64,000 bases of DNA from SZUA-430 sp964646885 (lineage in GTDB: Bacteria; Pseudomonadota; Alphaproteobacteria; Micropepsales; Micropepsaceae), in assembly GCA_964646885.1 (NCBI GenBank), contig CAZYFM010000002.1, positions 1 to 64,000 on the forward strand, in the 5' to 3' direction. The position numbers and the translations under genes were made by a program. Each line of letters opens with the position of its first letter. Position 1 is the stretch's first letter. Shown piece by piece: positions 27,301-34,842 of the stretch. The notes under the pieces were generated by a model. It was given only the letters and a program-made list of their open reading frames with translations. It ran no database searches and had not been told where the DNA came from.

Positions 27301-29945
27301 GCTGCCTGAATGGACACGGCACCAGTGTCTGACAGCGCGCTGCCACCACTTACATGCAGCGTCCCCGAATTGATGAACGTGCCGCCGGAGAACGTATTTG
27401 TGCCAGTCAGCGCCAGGGAACCGGAACCTGTCTTCACCAGGCTCCCGGTACCGACGATCGATCCGGCGAAAGTCCTGTTGCTCGCATCACCTGCCGTGAG
27501 TGTGTTTGCATTCAGGTTCACCGTTGCACCGGCCAATCCACCGAGGTTGCCGATCGTTTCGCTGTTGATCAGGCTGAGCGTGCCAGTCGCCCCGACACTG
27601 ACAAGTCCCGAATCTGCAATGGCCGAACCGCCGGCAAGCTCCAGCGTGCCCCCATTGATGGTGGTATCACCCGTGTAGGTATTTGTGCCGCTGAAACGCT
27701 GCACGCCGGTTCCGGACTTCGTGACTCCGCCAGTCCCGGCAATGCTTCCGGCAAAATTGGCAGCGGATCCCGTCGCATTGATACCCAGAAAATTCGCTCC
27801 AAGCGTGACAGAGGAACCCGCAACACCAAGCAGTCGCCCGATGGTTTCGTCTGCACCCAGTTCCAGGATTCCAGTGCTCGAGATGGACACCGCGCTCGTG
27901 TTCGCGATCGCAGCGCCACCCGAAACAAACAACTTGCCATCGGAGATCGTGGTCAGGCCCGTGTAGGTATTGGTGCCGGAAAGCGTCAGCGTGCCCGTTC
28001 CAACCTTGGTCAACCCGCCAGACCCTGACATCGCGCCTGCGAATGTGGTGTTCGTCGCATCACCAGTGGTCAGCGTGCTCACACCAAGCGTCACGGCCGA
28101 AGCTGCGCCACCCGTGAGCGATCCAATCCGTTCAGAGCCCTGGAGATTCAGCACGGCGTCATTGTTCAGCGTGACTGCCGTGACATCCGAGAGGGCCTGC
28201 CCACCGGAAAGCGTCAGCTTTCCGTCATTGACCGTCGTCGTGCCGGTGAACGTGTTCTGACCGGAAAGCGTGAGTTCGCCAGAACCTTCCTTCACCAGGT
28301 TTCCGGTGCCAATCATGTTGCCGCCAAAGGCGGAGCCCTGCGGATTGTCCGTCGGCAGCGCAGGATTGATCGCACCATTGGTCGTGAGCGTGAACCCCTG
28401 CAGATCGACGGTGGAAGCCAGCAGGCTCGGAAATGGATCGAGGCTCACCGGACCGGAACATCCCGGCATTGCGGGGTTCGCCGCGCATTGGGCCGGCGTC
28501 GGCGTCACGACAAGCGGCGGTGCCCCTGTCAGAGCACCCATGCCCGACAATGCACCGATTGTTTCACTCGCCGCGAGACGCAGTGTGGCGCCGTTGCCAA
28601 CGCTGACAAATCCCAGATCTGAAATTGCCGCGCCGCCTGCCAGGATCAGCGTGCCTTCCTGCACGTAGGTTTCACCCACATACGTATTGGTGCCCGAGAA
28701 CGTGAGCGAACCCGTTCCCGTCTTCACGAACCCGCCCGCCATCGGGATATTGACTGGCACTGTTGTCGGATCGGCATCAAACGGATCAGGATCCAGGTTG
28801 ACAACGATTGAACCGGAAATGCCGGAAATGTTGCCGGCAAAAGTGGTGTCGGTCGCGTCACCAGCAACCAGCGTATAGAGACCCAGATTGATGAATGACC
28901 CGGCGTTGCCGGACAGGGCACCGACCCGCTCCGTGTCGAACAATTCAAGCGTGGCTCCGGCGTCAACCTGCAAGTCGCTGTCGTCAGCAATCGCAGACTC
29001 ACCTTCGACACGCAGTGTGCCTCCGGCGATCGTCGTCGCACCTGTGTAGGTATTGACGCCCGTAAGCGTGAAGAGGCCGCTACCCGTCTTTGTCAGACCG
29101 CCTGTGCCGGATATGACGCCATCAAACGTCGACCCGGCATTGTTGGCACCCGTGGTCAAGGTATTGGCGCCAAGAGTGACCTGCGATCCAGCCGCGCCCG
29201 TCAGTGACCCGATGGTTTCGGAGTTGTTGAGTTGCAGCGTTCCGGATGCCCCCAGGAACACGGAAGAAGAGTCAGACAGCGCGCTTCCGCCGCTCAGGGC
29301 CAGGATGCCGCCCCCAACCCCTGTGGACCCCGTGTACGTGTTTGCACCCGTCAGTGTAAACGTACCCGCACCCTGTTTCTCCAGGCCGCCTGTGCCCGAA
29401 ATAGTGCCGCCGAATGAAGTGCTCTCGCCATTTCCACCCGTAAACAGCGTCGCACCCGTGAGAGCCACGAACGAACCAGCGACCCCGCTGAGACTGCCAA
29501 CCGTCTCGGTTGATGTCACGTTGAGCGTCGCACCCGTGCCGACGGTAATGCTGGAAGTGTCAAAGAGCGCTGCACCGCCGGAAATGGTCAGCGTGCCCGC
29601 AAGGATGTTCCAGTCTGTATCCGTGCCGGCAGCTCCCGTCATGGTGACGTTGCTGGTGCCGACCTTCTGGAAGACTTCCCAGTTCGTATAGGTGGTTCCA
29701 ATCTTGCCCGCGTCAAAGCCGAACGCGACGCTGCCGCCTAGCTGGAACGTGTCGGCCGTGGTCTGTCCACCACCATTGACCGCAACGGTCTGATCAACCG
29801 TGCTGTCCACGAGGCAGACATCATCGCCGGCCGTCCCCGCAGGGCAAGCCGCTTCGGCGACACCGATCGTCAATGACACACCGATTGCCGTCGAACCCAG
29901 AAGCAGAGCCTTCAGGACCGCAGTCCTCGCCTTACGCTGCAACAT
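24315..29945 (-). CDS. Giant autotransporter with tandem beta-strand repeats
   Basis: 1876 residues. The signal peptide ends GVAEA-ACPAG. The passenger (about 50-1500) is built from roughly a dozen units of 75-105 residues, each with a TKxGSGxxTLSGxNTYxGxTTV strand, a GTLxVxGGxAxxD turn and an LxxSETIGxLxG segment. This is the autotransporter-associated beta-strand repeat, expected to form a long beta-helix. From about residue 1610 comes the 12-stranded autotransporter beta-domain, ending in the typical terminal Phe (GGFRLAF). A surface adhesin or fibre is the likely role. It is 114 bp downstream of a trimeric adhesin on the same strand, but a hairpin in the gap suggests separate or reduced read-through. 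Confidence 0.92.
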   Translation of the reverse strand: MLQRKARTAVLKALLLGSTAIGVSLTIGVAEAACPAGTAGDDVCLVDSTVDQTVAVNGGGQTTADTFQLGGSVAFGFDAGKIGTTYTNWEVFQKVGTSNVTMTGAAGTDTDWNILAGTLTISGGAALFDTSSITVGTGATLNVTSTETVGSLSGVAGSFVALTGATLFTGGNGESTSFGGTISGTGGLEKQGAGTFTLTGANTYTGSTGVGGGILALSGGSALSDSSSVFLGASGTLQLNNSETIGSLTGAAGSQVTLGANTLTTGANNAGSTFDGVISGTGGLTKTGSGLFTLTGVNTYTGATTIAGGTLRVEGESAIADDSDLQVDAGATLELFDTERVGALSGNAGSFINLGLYTLVAGDATDTTFAGNISGISGSIVVNLDPDPFDADPTTVPVNIPMAGGFVKTGTGSLTFSGTNTYVGETYVQEGTLILAGGAAISDLGFVSVGNGATLRLAASETIGALSGMGALTGAPPLVVTPTPAQCAANPAMPGCSGPVSLDPFPSLLASTVDLQGFTLTTNGAINPALPTDNPQGSAFGGNMIGTGNLVKEGSGELTLSGQNTFTGTTTVNDGKLTLSGGQALSDVTAVTLNNDAVLNLQGSERIGSLTGGAASAVTLGVSTLTTGDATNTTFAGAMSGSGGLTKVGTGTLTLSGTNTYTGLTTISDGKLFVSGGAAIANTSAVSISSTGILELGADETIGRLLGVAGSSVTLGANFLGINATGSAANFAGSIAGTGGVTKSGTGVQRFSGTNTYTGDTTINGGTLELAGGSAIADSGLVSVGATGTLSLINSETIGNLGGLAGATVNLNANTLTAGDASNRTFAGSIVGTGSLVKTGSGSLALTGTNTFSGGTFINSGTLHVSGGSALSDTGAVSIQAAGILGLLGSETIGGLTGVGGSQVTLGGNTLTINLAAGSADFAGVISGTGGVTKSGAGTQRLSGANTYTGLTSVNGGVLELAGGSAIGDAGGVTVGGGATLRLLASETIGSLSGMALSTVDLGSFDLTTGDASSTIFAGSMTGTGGLTKQGSGSMLLSGTNTYSGATNVNGGTLGLQNGSAIADSGAVAVASGATLQVFSSETIGSLSGVAGSSVDLVSGTLTTGDASNTTFAGVISGSGGLTKQGSGIFTLSGSNTYSGATTVSAGTLEVSGGAALADVSSVHVATGATLSLLSSETIGALTGAAGGSIAMGANSLTINGTAGSSTFSGSISGSGGVTKSGAGRQVLAGPNTYTGNTSVAGGVLAVSGGAAIADTGLVSVASGATFEVAGSETIGTLSGAAGSSLNLASGTLTLGTAANSSFAGAVFGAGSLTKQGSGVFTLSGSNTSTGTTTISAGTLTAANGAAIGDGGAVNVAAGATFNLANSERIGSLSGAGGVTLGANTLTTGDASNSSFSGTITGTGGMTKEGSGKFSTASLGYSGLTTVNAGELNVNGAIAGSVLINAAGTLSGTNTIGGDLTNLGSLKSGNSPGSTIVGGNYAGGGLLVAEVQLNNGGAPVNGTTHDYLQVGGNVTGTTSISILPVAPSGSPTETTGLGFELVRVGGNVASNAFSLAGPVISGGFEYLLHYEQDYNGTTDGFFLRAAALQEVALNTAILSVGRSTAALCGRADNTHPDFGGKNYRVYADVRHGSLSTGADTGSALDAEYDCFSAGGDVAIGQNFFAGFSGSYGKTDADVSLAQGTAQLIGDGGRYQAHAGYVKGNFFAVAALGYAKTEWDVTKAGGGFYIADVKGQLGHLVAGYTVPFSQSTSLTLSGRLDYNGTECGGDCLIAGSEETVSNWSAAAAARLDAAIFGDTVRPYIALALSDDLDGGNSVTLGGATATSDIGSMILDADIGFDARVADSLSLFAQGRITHGLDTEVEGYEGRGGFRLAF
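25650..29600 (-). repeat. Tandem protein-coding repeats in the autotransporter passenger
   Basis: About twelve copies of an NT(Y/F)xG strand plus GTL..GG turn are encoded at intervals of roughly 225-310 bp. The DNA is diverged between copies, not identical, so these are old repeats. At the DNA level the region could still recombine or be mis-assembled. Confidence 0.8.
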
Positions 29946-29976
29946 CGAATTTCCCCACCACTTCGATCTCGCGATA

Positions 29977-30001
29977 CCGGTTCAGGTTCCCCCAGAACCG
30001 G
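29977..30001 (-). terminator. Hairpin between two surface-protein genes
   Basis: A 7-bp stem (CCGGTTC / GAACCGG) with an 11-nt loop sits in the 114-bp gap after the trimeric adhesin stop and before the autotransporter start. It has no U tract, so it may attenuate rather than end transcription. Confidence 0.4.
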
Positions 30002-30059
30002 CTTCGCGCTGCACCTTCCAGGCAAACGGTTACGCACCCGCCCACCCGTCGCGCTGTTC

Positions 30060-31841
30060 CTAGAACTTCACTGCTACGCCAACCTGACCAGTGACCGAGT
30101 CGTTTCCTGCTGTCGCAACCGAACCGGACACCATCAACGGCGTCTGCGTATCGAGGCGGTATGCACCGCGGACCGCAACGCCGTTCTCACCCTGGTAGAA
30201 GCCGCCACCCAACGCGAAGCTGGTTTCGCCACGCTCCAGATCCATCAGAGGCGCCGACAGCGCGATGGTCGACGCAACACCGCGATTGAGCTTGGCAACA
30301 GCGCGCCGCAGTTGCCCCATGTTGACCGCGTCGTAGTTCAGGATGCCGTCATCGACATTCATCAGCCTGCGCTCTGCACCCACGTCGCCGAATGAAACGG
30401 TGTTGTCGACGCTTGTCACCGAGTTGCTGCCGATCGCAATGGCGTTGGCATGAGTTGCAACGGCATTGGGTCCAAGCGCCGTCGAGTTGGTGCCTGTAGC
30501 CGTGGCTCCGTCACCGAATGCTGCGCCACCATTGGACGCCGTCGCAAGGGCACCCATGGCGATCGAACCTGTCGCGGTAGCCCCCCGGCCAACTGCAATC
30601 GCGTTCACGCCTGTGGCAGATGCTCCCTGGCCCACGGCAACGGCGCCAGCCTGTGTCGCACGCGCTGTATCGCCCAGCGCCACCGACGACGTTCCTGATG
30701 CGATGCTGCCCGTACCTACTGCCGTCGCCCGTGCGCTCCCCGCCGAAGAGTTGGAACCAAACGCAACAGCATCAAGTCCGCCAGCCGCCGCTCCGTTACC
30801 GACAGCCGCAGCATTTCCACCAATGGCGCTCGCGAGGCGACCAACCGCAACCGAGTTGGCTCCCCCGCCGGCGCTGCCAGCCTGCGAGCCGATTGCCACG
30901 GCATGGGCGGCGAGTGCCTGCGCCGAAAGGCCGAAGGCAATGCTGCCCTGCTGGGCGCCATTGGATCCATTGCCAATCGCGATTGCGTCCGTATGCCCGG
31001 TCGTCGATACCGCTCCAAGCGTGCCAACGCCCGCCAGCGCGCCACCACCGATCGAAATGCCGGGCTGAAACGTCGTGCCGTCCTTGTTGCCGATCCACAT
31101 CGCGCCATTGTGCACCGACAGGCCGGATGCAACGGCAAGCGATCCGAAGCTACCGGCTCCCGTGACATCGAGATCGCCATTGATTTGCGTGTCGCCGTTC
31201 ACGGTTGTGGCACCGGTGATCGTCATCCCGCCATTGCCAATGATCGGGCCGGTCACCGTGATCTGGTTGTTGAACAGCACATTGCCTGAAAAGGTTGCGC
31301 CATTCTGGACAGTAAGCCCCTGGTTCGCATTCAGCATCCCGGCAACATTGATGCCGCCATTTGCATTGATCACGCCCGTGACGTCGACGGTCCCCAGAAA
31401 CTCGGAATCACCACCGAAACTGGCGCCACCATTGGCCTGGACCGATCCCAGAAAGTTCGCTTCGCAGTTCGGCAGGTCACCTGCCTGCTGCTCAAGCGCG
31501 AAGGCCGCAGTGCCAAGCGCCAGCGCGGCAGCCTGCGCGAGAATGCCGGGGATTTCGCTGATGATGAACACGGCGCCGGCAGCTTCGGTCCCAAGACCGA
31601 TGAAATCCGCAGCGATTTCAGCGGTTTGGAGGCCAAAAATGACGTCATCCAACTGCTCCGCGCAATCGGCGTTGGCCGCAAGGGTCTCCTGCGTCGCCCC
31701 GAGATTGGTCTCGGTGAAACCTGCATATGCAGGCATTGCCAGCATCGCATTCAACGCAAGGGCGGCAGTGCCTGCGTGGACTGTCGAGTTCATCAGCAGC
31801 TTGACAGAGCCGGATGCCAGACGACCAGCGAAAGTAGACAT
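30060..31841 (-). CDS. YadA-like trimeric autotransporter adhesin
   Basis: 593 residues from the ATG at 31841, with GGGGAG upstream. The signal region ends AMPAYA-GF. Residues about 60-290 hold a helical part and a beta part rich in N-G-G (GVINANGGINVAGMLNANQGL). Residues about 290-480 are YadA head repeats of the AVAIGxxAxAxG type. A neck follows (TVSFGDVGAERRLMNVDDGI, then DAVNMGQL) and a C-terminal anchor of about 75 residues ending VGVAVKF. Three copies should form one 12-stranded pore carrying the passenger. Adhesion to surfaces or cells is the family role. Divergent from the paralogous pair starting at 32380. Confidence 0.92.
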   Translation of the reverse strand: MSTFAGRLASGSVKLLMNSTVHAGTAALALNAMLAMPAYAGFTETNLGATQETLAANADCAEQLDDVIFGLQTAEIAADFIGLGTEAAGAVFIISEIPGILAQAAALALGTAAFALEQQAGDLPNCEANFLGSVQANGGASFGGDSEFLGTVDVTGVINANGGINVAGMLNANQGLTVQNGATFSGNVLFNNQITVTGPIIGNGGMTITGATTVNGDTQINGDLDVTGAGSFGSLAVASGLSVHNGAMWIGNKDGTTFQPGISIGGGALAGVGTLGAVSTTGHTDAIAIGNGSNGAQQGSIAFGLSAQALAAHAVAIGSQAGSAGGGANSVAVGRLASAIGGNAAAVGNGAAAGGLDAVAFGSNSSAGSARATAVGTGSIASGTSSVALGDTARATQAGAVAVGQGASATGVNAIAVGRGATATGSIAMGALATASNGGAAFGDGATATGTNSTALGPNAVATHANAIAIGSNSVTSVDNTVSFGDVGAERRLMNVDDGILNYDAVNMGQLRRAVAKLNRGVASTIALSAPLMDLERGETSFALGGGFYQGENGVAVRGAYRLDTQTPLMVSGSVATAGNDSVTGQVGVAVKF

Positions 31842-32379
31842 GTAGGTGCTCCCCAAACAGATTTCCTGCGCACCCCCCGGTGCGCTCGTAGCTGGTTCGA
31901 GACAGACGGAACGGCTGCACACGGTGCGTGCAACATGTCACCGTTTTCTCTCCACCAAGACTTGCGGGATATCGAACATGTATTCCGGAGGCTGTAAATC
32001 TGGCGAAAACACGAACTGTGCGGTCAACACTCGCTTGGATCGCGAAGTCAAACTGAGCGGAGAAGCGGCTGGCGGAAATCCTCGAATTCATGACTCGCCC
32101 CGAAGATGAACGCAGCGCTCCACAGCACCGCGTGCAGATGAAATCGTGATATTTCGGGGCCACGTTGAGAGACTGTGCTTTTGAAGTCATGCAGTGCATT
32201 TATTGCCTGCAGCAGTTCTACTCCTCGGTATGGCAACTGTTCAGGCGTACGAGCACACCCGTGGGACAACGGCCGATTGCGTTGACACTCGCATCGCAGA
32301 CGGCTTGCGACAATCTGCAGTTGTCAGTGGCGCCGAATGTACTATAGATCGCTTGATCGGGAGCTTGCGGTTGAAGTCC
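31842..32379. other. Divergent intergenic region between adhesin and paralog pair
   Basis: 538 bp with lower GC than its surroundings and no supported gene. It holds the adhesin ribosome-binding site at its left end and a good sigma-70-like promoter (32321-32348) at its right end. The long spacing leaves room for regulators of both transcripts. I found no clear repeated operator. Confidence 0.5.
32321..32348 (+). promoter_or_regulatory. Sigma-70-like promoter for the paralog pair
   Basis: TTGTCA (32321-32326), a 16-bp spacer and TATAGA (32343-32348). This would start transcription near 32355, about 25 nt before the ATG at 32380. Confidence 0.5.
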
Positions 32380-32889
32380 ATGTACCTTCGCGTGATCATC
32401 GTTTTCTCAGTGTGCGCGGCAATGGTTGCTTCGCTGTGGCTGCTAAGGCGCGATACGCCGATCAGCGACTCGACGACCCTTGCCATTTCTGTTCCCCAGG
32501 TGAAGCGTCCGGAAATGCCTTCGCCGATCGCGATGCTGGCGATGCTCAGGGGAACCTTCCTGGCAATCGACCACGGCATGAAGACGGGCAATTACACCGT
32601 ACTGCGGGACCTCGGCTCCAGCCGTTTCCGAAAGGCCAATCCTGCAGCTCGACTGGCGCAGGTGTTTGGCTCTCTCGCCGCAGAGCAGGTCGATTTGCTG
32701 CCAACAGCCGTGGTGGATCCGATGTACACCAAGGCCCCGGCCCTCACGCCGGACAACATGATTTACATGGCGGGAATGTTCACGATCGAGCCGAAATCCG
32801 CGGCATTCGAAGTTCTGCTCGAACTGGAGGACGATCAGTGGCGCATTTTTGCCATCGCGATTGCCCCTGCAGCGGGGCGGGCACAATGA
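32380..32889 (+). CDS. Exported protein, first of a tandem paralog pair
   Basis: 169 residues from the ATG at 32380; the open frame extends upstream but that part overlaps the promoter. One N-terminal hydrophobic segment (MYLRVIIVFSVCAAMVASLW) is followed by an extracytoplasmic domain of about 120 residues. This is clearly homologous to the next gene: SPIAMLAMLRGTFLAIDHGMK, then TGNYTVLRDLGSSRF, a DLLPTAVVDP segment and the final WRIFAIAIAP strand. The layout (helices, then a curved sheet ending in W-R-x-F-A-I) recalls NTF2-like domains, which is inference only. No family name known to me. It overlaps the second gene by 4 bp (ATGA). Confidence 0.75.
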   Translation: MYLRVIIVFSVCAAMVASLWLLRRDTPISDSTTLAISVPQVKRPEMPSPIAMLAMLRGTFLAIDHGMKTGNYTVLRDLGSSRFRKANPAARLAQVFGSLAAEQVDLLPTAVVDPMYTKAPALTPDNMIYMAGMFTIEPKSAAFEVLLELEDDQWRIFAIAIAPAAGRAQ

Positions 32890-33368
32890 TGCGCAACCAC
32901 ATCGCAACGGCCATTGTACTGGTGGCTCTGGGACTTCTGGTCTTCCCGTCCTCGCGCATCGAGGCTGCGGATCTTCCGCCCGAGCTTGCCGCGACGCCAC
33001 AATTGCCATCGCAGATCGCGATCCTGGCGATGGTCAGGAGCACGTTGGTCGCTGTGGATCAAGGTAACAAGACGGGCAACTACACTGTTCTGCGAGACCT
33101 TGGCAGCCCCTCCTTCCACGCCGCCAATGACCCATCAAAACTCTCGCTGATATTCGGGAACCTGGCGTCGCAGGGCATCGACCTTCTGCCGGTCACGGTC
33201 GTGGAGCCCGAGTACCGGTCTCCGCCATCCATCACGCCAGAGAAGATGCTCTACGTCATGGGGACCTTTCCGATCCTGCCGAAGCCGGTGAACTTCGAGA
33301 TCATGTACCAGATGCACGCAGGAAAATGGCGAATGTTCGCCATTCTCGTACAGCCTGCTGAAAAGTGA
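32886..33368 (+). CDS. Exported protein, second of a tandem paralog pair
   Basis: 160 residues from the ATG at 32886, which overlaps the upstream TGA. It has a cleavable-looking signal (AIVLVALGLLVFPSSRIEA-AD). The mature domain matches the first paralog along its length: SQIAILAMVRSTLVAVDQGNK, TGNYTVLRDLGSPSF, IDLLPVTVVEP, ITPEKMLYVMGTFPI and WRMFAILVQP. The difference in N-termini suggests one membrane-tethered and one soluble copy acting together. Position next to a trimeric adhesin hints at a role in its export or display, but that is only context. Confidence 0.78.
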   Translation: MMRNHIATAIVLVALGLLVFPSSRIEAADLPPELAATPQLPSQIAILAMVRSTLVAVDQGNKTGNYTVLRDLGSPSFHAANDPSKLSLIFGNLASQGIDLLPVTVVEPEYRSPPSITPEKMLYVMGTFPILPKPVNFEIMYQMHAGKWRMFAILVQPAEK

Positions 33369-33396
33369 CGAGCGGACTTCGATCCAGCGTCTGTGC

Positions 33397-34725
33397 TCAG
33401 CTGCGCTCCTTCGCAAAGGACCGACCTGCCACCAGATAGTGATACGCCGCCCAGAGGTTCAGCAGCGATGTCAGCATCAGCGCGTAGCGCAGAGACTGCG
33501 TCCCGTAGGCAGGATTCAGCAGGTCACTCAACGCACCGACAGCCAAGGGCCCAAGGCCCAGCGCAATCAGGTTCAGGATGAAGAGCATGATCGCCGAAAC
33601 GGTTGAGCGCATGTGGAGGGGAGCCAGGCTTTGCACCATGGCAAAGCTTGGACCCAGGTAGAACGCGCCAAGCACCGTGGCCGGCAGGTAGAACACGAGC
33701 GCCCACGTGAAGTCGTCGCTGAGGTAGAAGCCGAGGACGAGCGGCGCAGCAAAGGCCTTCGCCACTGCAATCACCCACGCATTCCATCTTTGATCCTTTT
33801 GGGCCAGCCGGTCTGCAAGCCAACCGCCCGCGAGAGCACCCATACCGCCCAGGAGGCCCACGATGGGCCCCAGCACCAATCCGATCTCGAGGCCGGAAAT
33901 CCCGTGCGTGCGCTTCAGGAACGAGGCTGCGAACATCACGCCTCCATAACCGACAAACGACGTCAGGGTCAGACCGATGACAACGTGCCGGCAGGCCCGA
34001 GACACCCAGATGAAGCGGAACGCAGCCTTCAGGGCCTCCATCGTTTCCGCACGCGTGGGCTTGGGACGAGCCGCCTCCTCGATGCGACCGTCGGCAAGCC
34101 CTCTCTTGGGCTCATCAATCGTGAAGTAGATCAGCACGGCAATGAGAAGCCCGGGAAGCCCGGCCACGAAGAAAACCGAGCGCCACCCCCACGCCTCTGC
34201 AAGCGGGGCTCCGATCAGGAACCCCAGCATTCCACCAAGATAGACACCGAGCGCATAGAACCCGAGCGCACGCGACCGTTCGTGGGGCGCATACATGTCT
34301 GCAATCATGGAGTGGGATTGCGGTGAAGAGCCCGCCTCACCGATGCCGACACCGATACGCGCCAGAACGAGCTGCACGTAATTGTTCGCAAGACCGCAGA
34401 AAACCGTCATGACGCTCCACACGGTCACCGCAGCGGCGACGATGTTGCGGCGATTCATCCGGTCCGAGAGCACCGCAATCGGGATGCCAAGCGAGGCGTA
34501 GAACAGGGCAAAGGCGAACCCGGTCAGCAGCCCAAGCTGCGTGTCCGACAGCATCAGGTCCTTCTTGATGTGTTCGGCAACGGCACCAATGATGGTTCGG
34601 TCGAGATAACTGGATGTATAGGCCAGCGTCAGGATGACAAGCGCATAGGTACGGGTTCGTTTGACGCTGTCGGGAACTTCAATGTTTCGGGCCGGGTCAG
34701 ATTGCGCCCCAGAGTTCTCAGCCAT
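33397..34725 (-). CDS. Spinster-type MFS transporter
   Basis: 442 residues with twelve predicted membrane segments. The first loop holds LDRTIIGAVAEHIKKDLMLSD and the motif-A segment AVLSDRMNRRNIV. RIGVGIGEAGSSPQSHSMIAD is typical of the spinster/Spns branch that moves lipids or organic anions. RSFAKERS is a short cytosolic C-terminus. The substrate is unknown. It converges on the paralog pair, and the M16 peptidase gene lies upstream on the same strand with a 117-bp gap. Confidence 0.9.
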   Translation of the reverse strand: MAENSGAQSDPARNIEVPDSVKRTRTYALVILTLAYTSSYLDRTIIGAVAEHIKKDLMLSDTQLGLLTGFAFALFYASLGIPIAVLSDRMNRRNIVAAAVTVWSVMTVFCGLANNYVQLVLARIGVGIGEAGSSPQSHSMIADMYAPHERSRALGFYALGVYLGGMLGFLIGAPLAEAWGWRSVFFVAGLPGLLIAVLIYFTIDEPKRGLADGRIEEAARPKPTRAETMEALKAAFRFIWVSRACRHVVIGLTLTSFVGYGGVMFAASFLKRTHGISGLEIGLVLGPIVGLLGGMGALAGGWLADRLAQKDQRWNAWVIAVAKAFAAPLVLGFYLSDDFTWALVFYLPATVLGAFYLGPSFAMVQSLAPLHMRSTVSAIMLFILNLIALGLGPLAVGALSDLLNPAYGTQSLRYALMLTSLLNLWAAYHYLVAGRSFAKERS

Positions 34726-34842
34726 TTCCCCTCGCGCGTGTCATGCGTGCAGTCGAGGGGGCACGATAGCTGTTCCGCCACATCGCGCAACAGCAGCTTC
34801 GTTAATGGCGCGACGGGACGAACCCGTCGCGCCACGCAGTCC

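Noticed and set aside
25650..29600. Regularly spaced repeats that could be taken for a CRISPR array
   Set aside because: Repeat period is about 225-310 bp, copies are diverged, and they encode in-frame autotransporter repeats.
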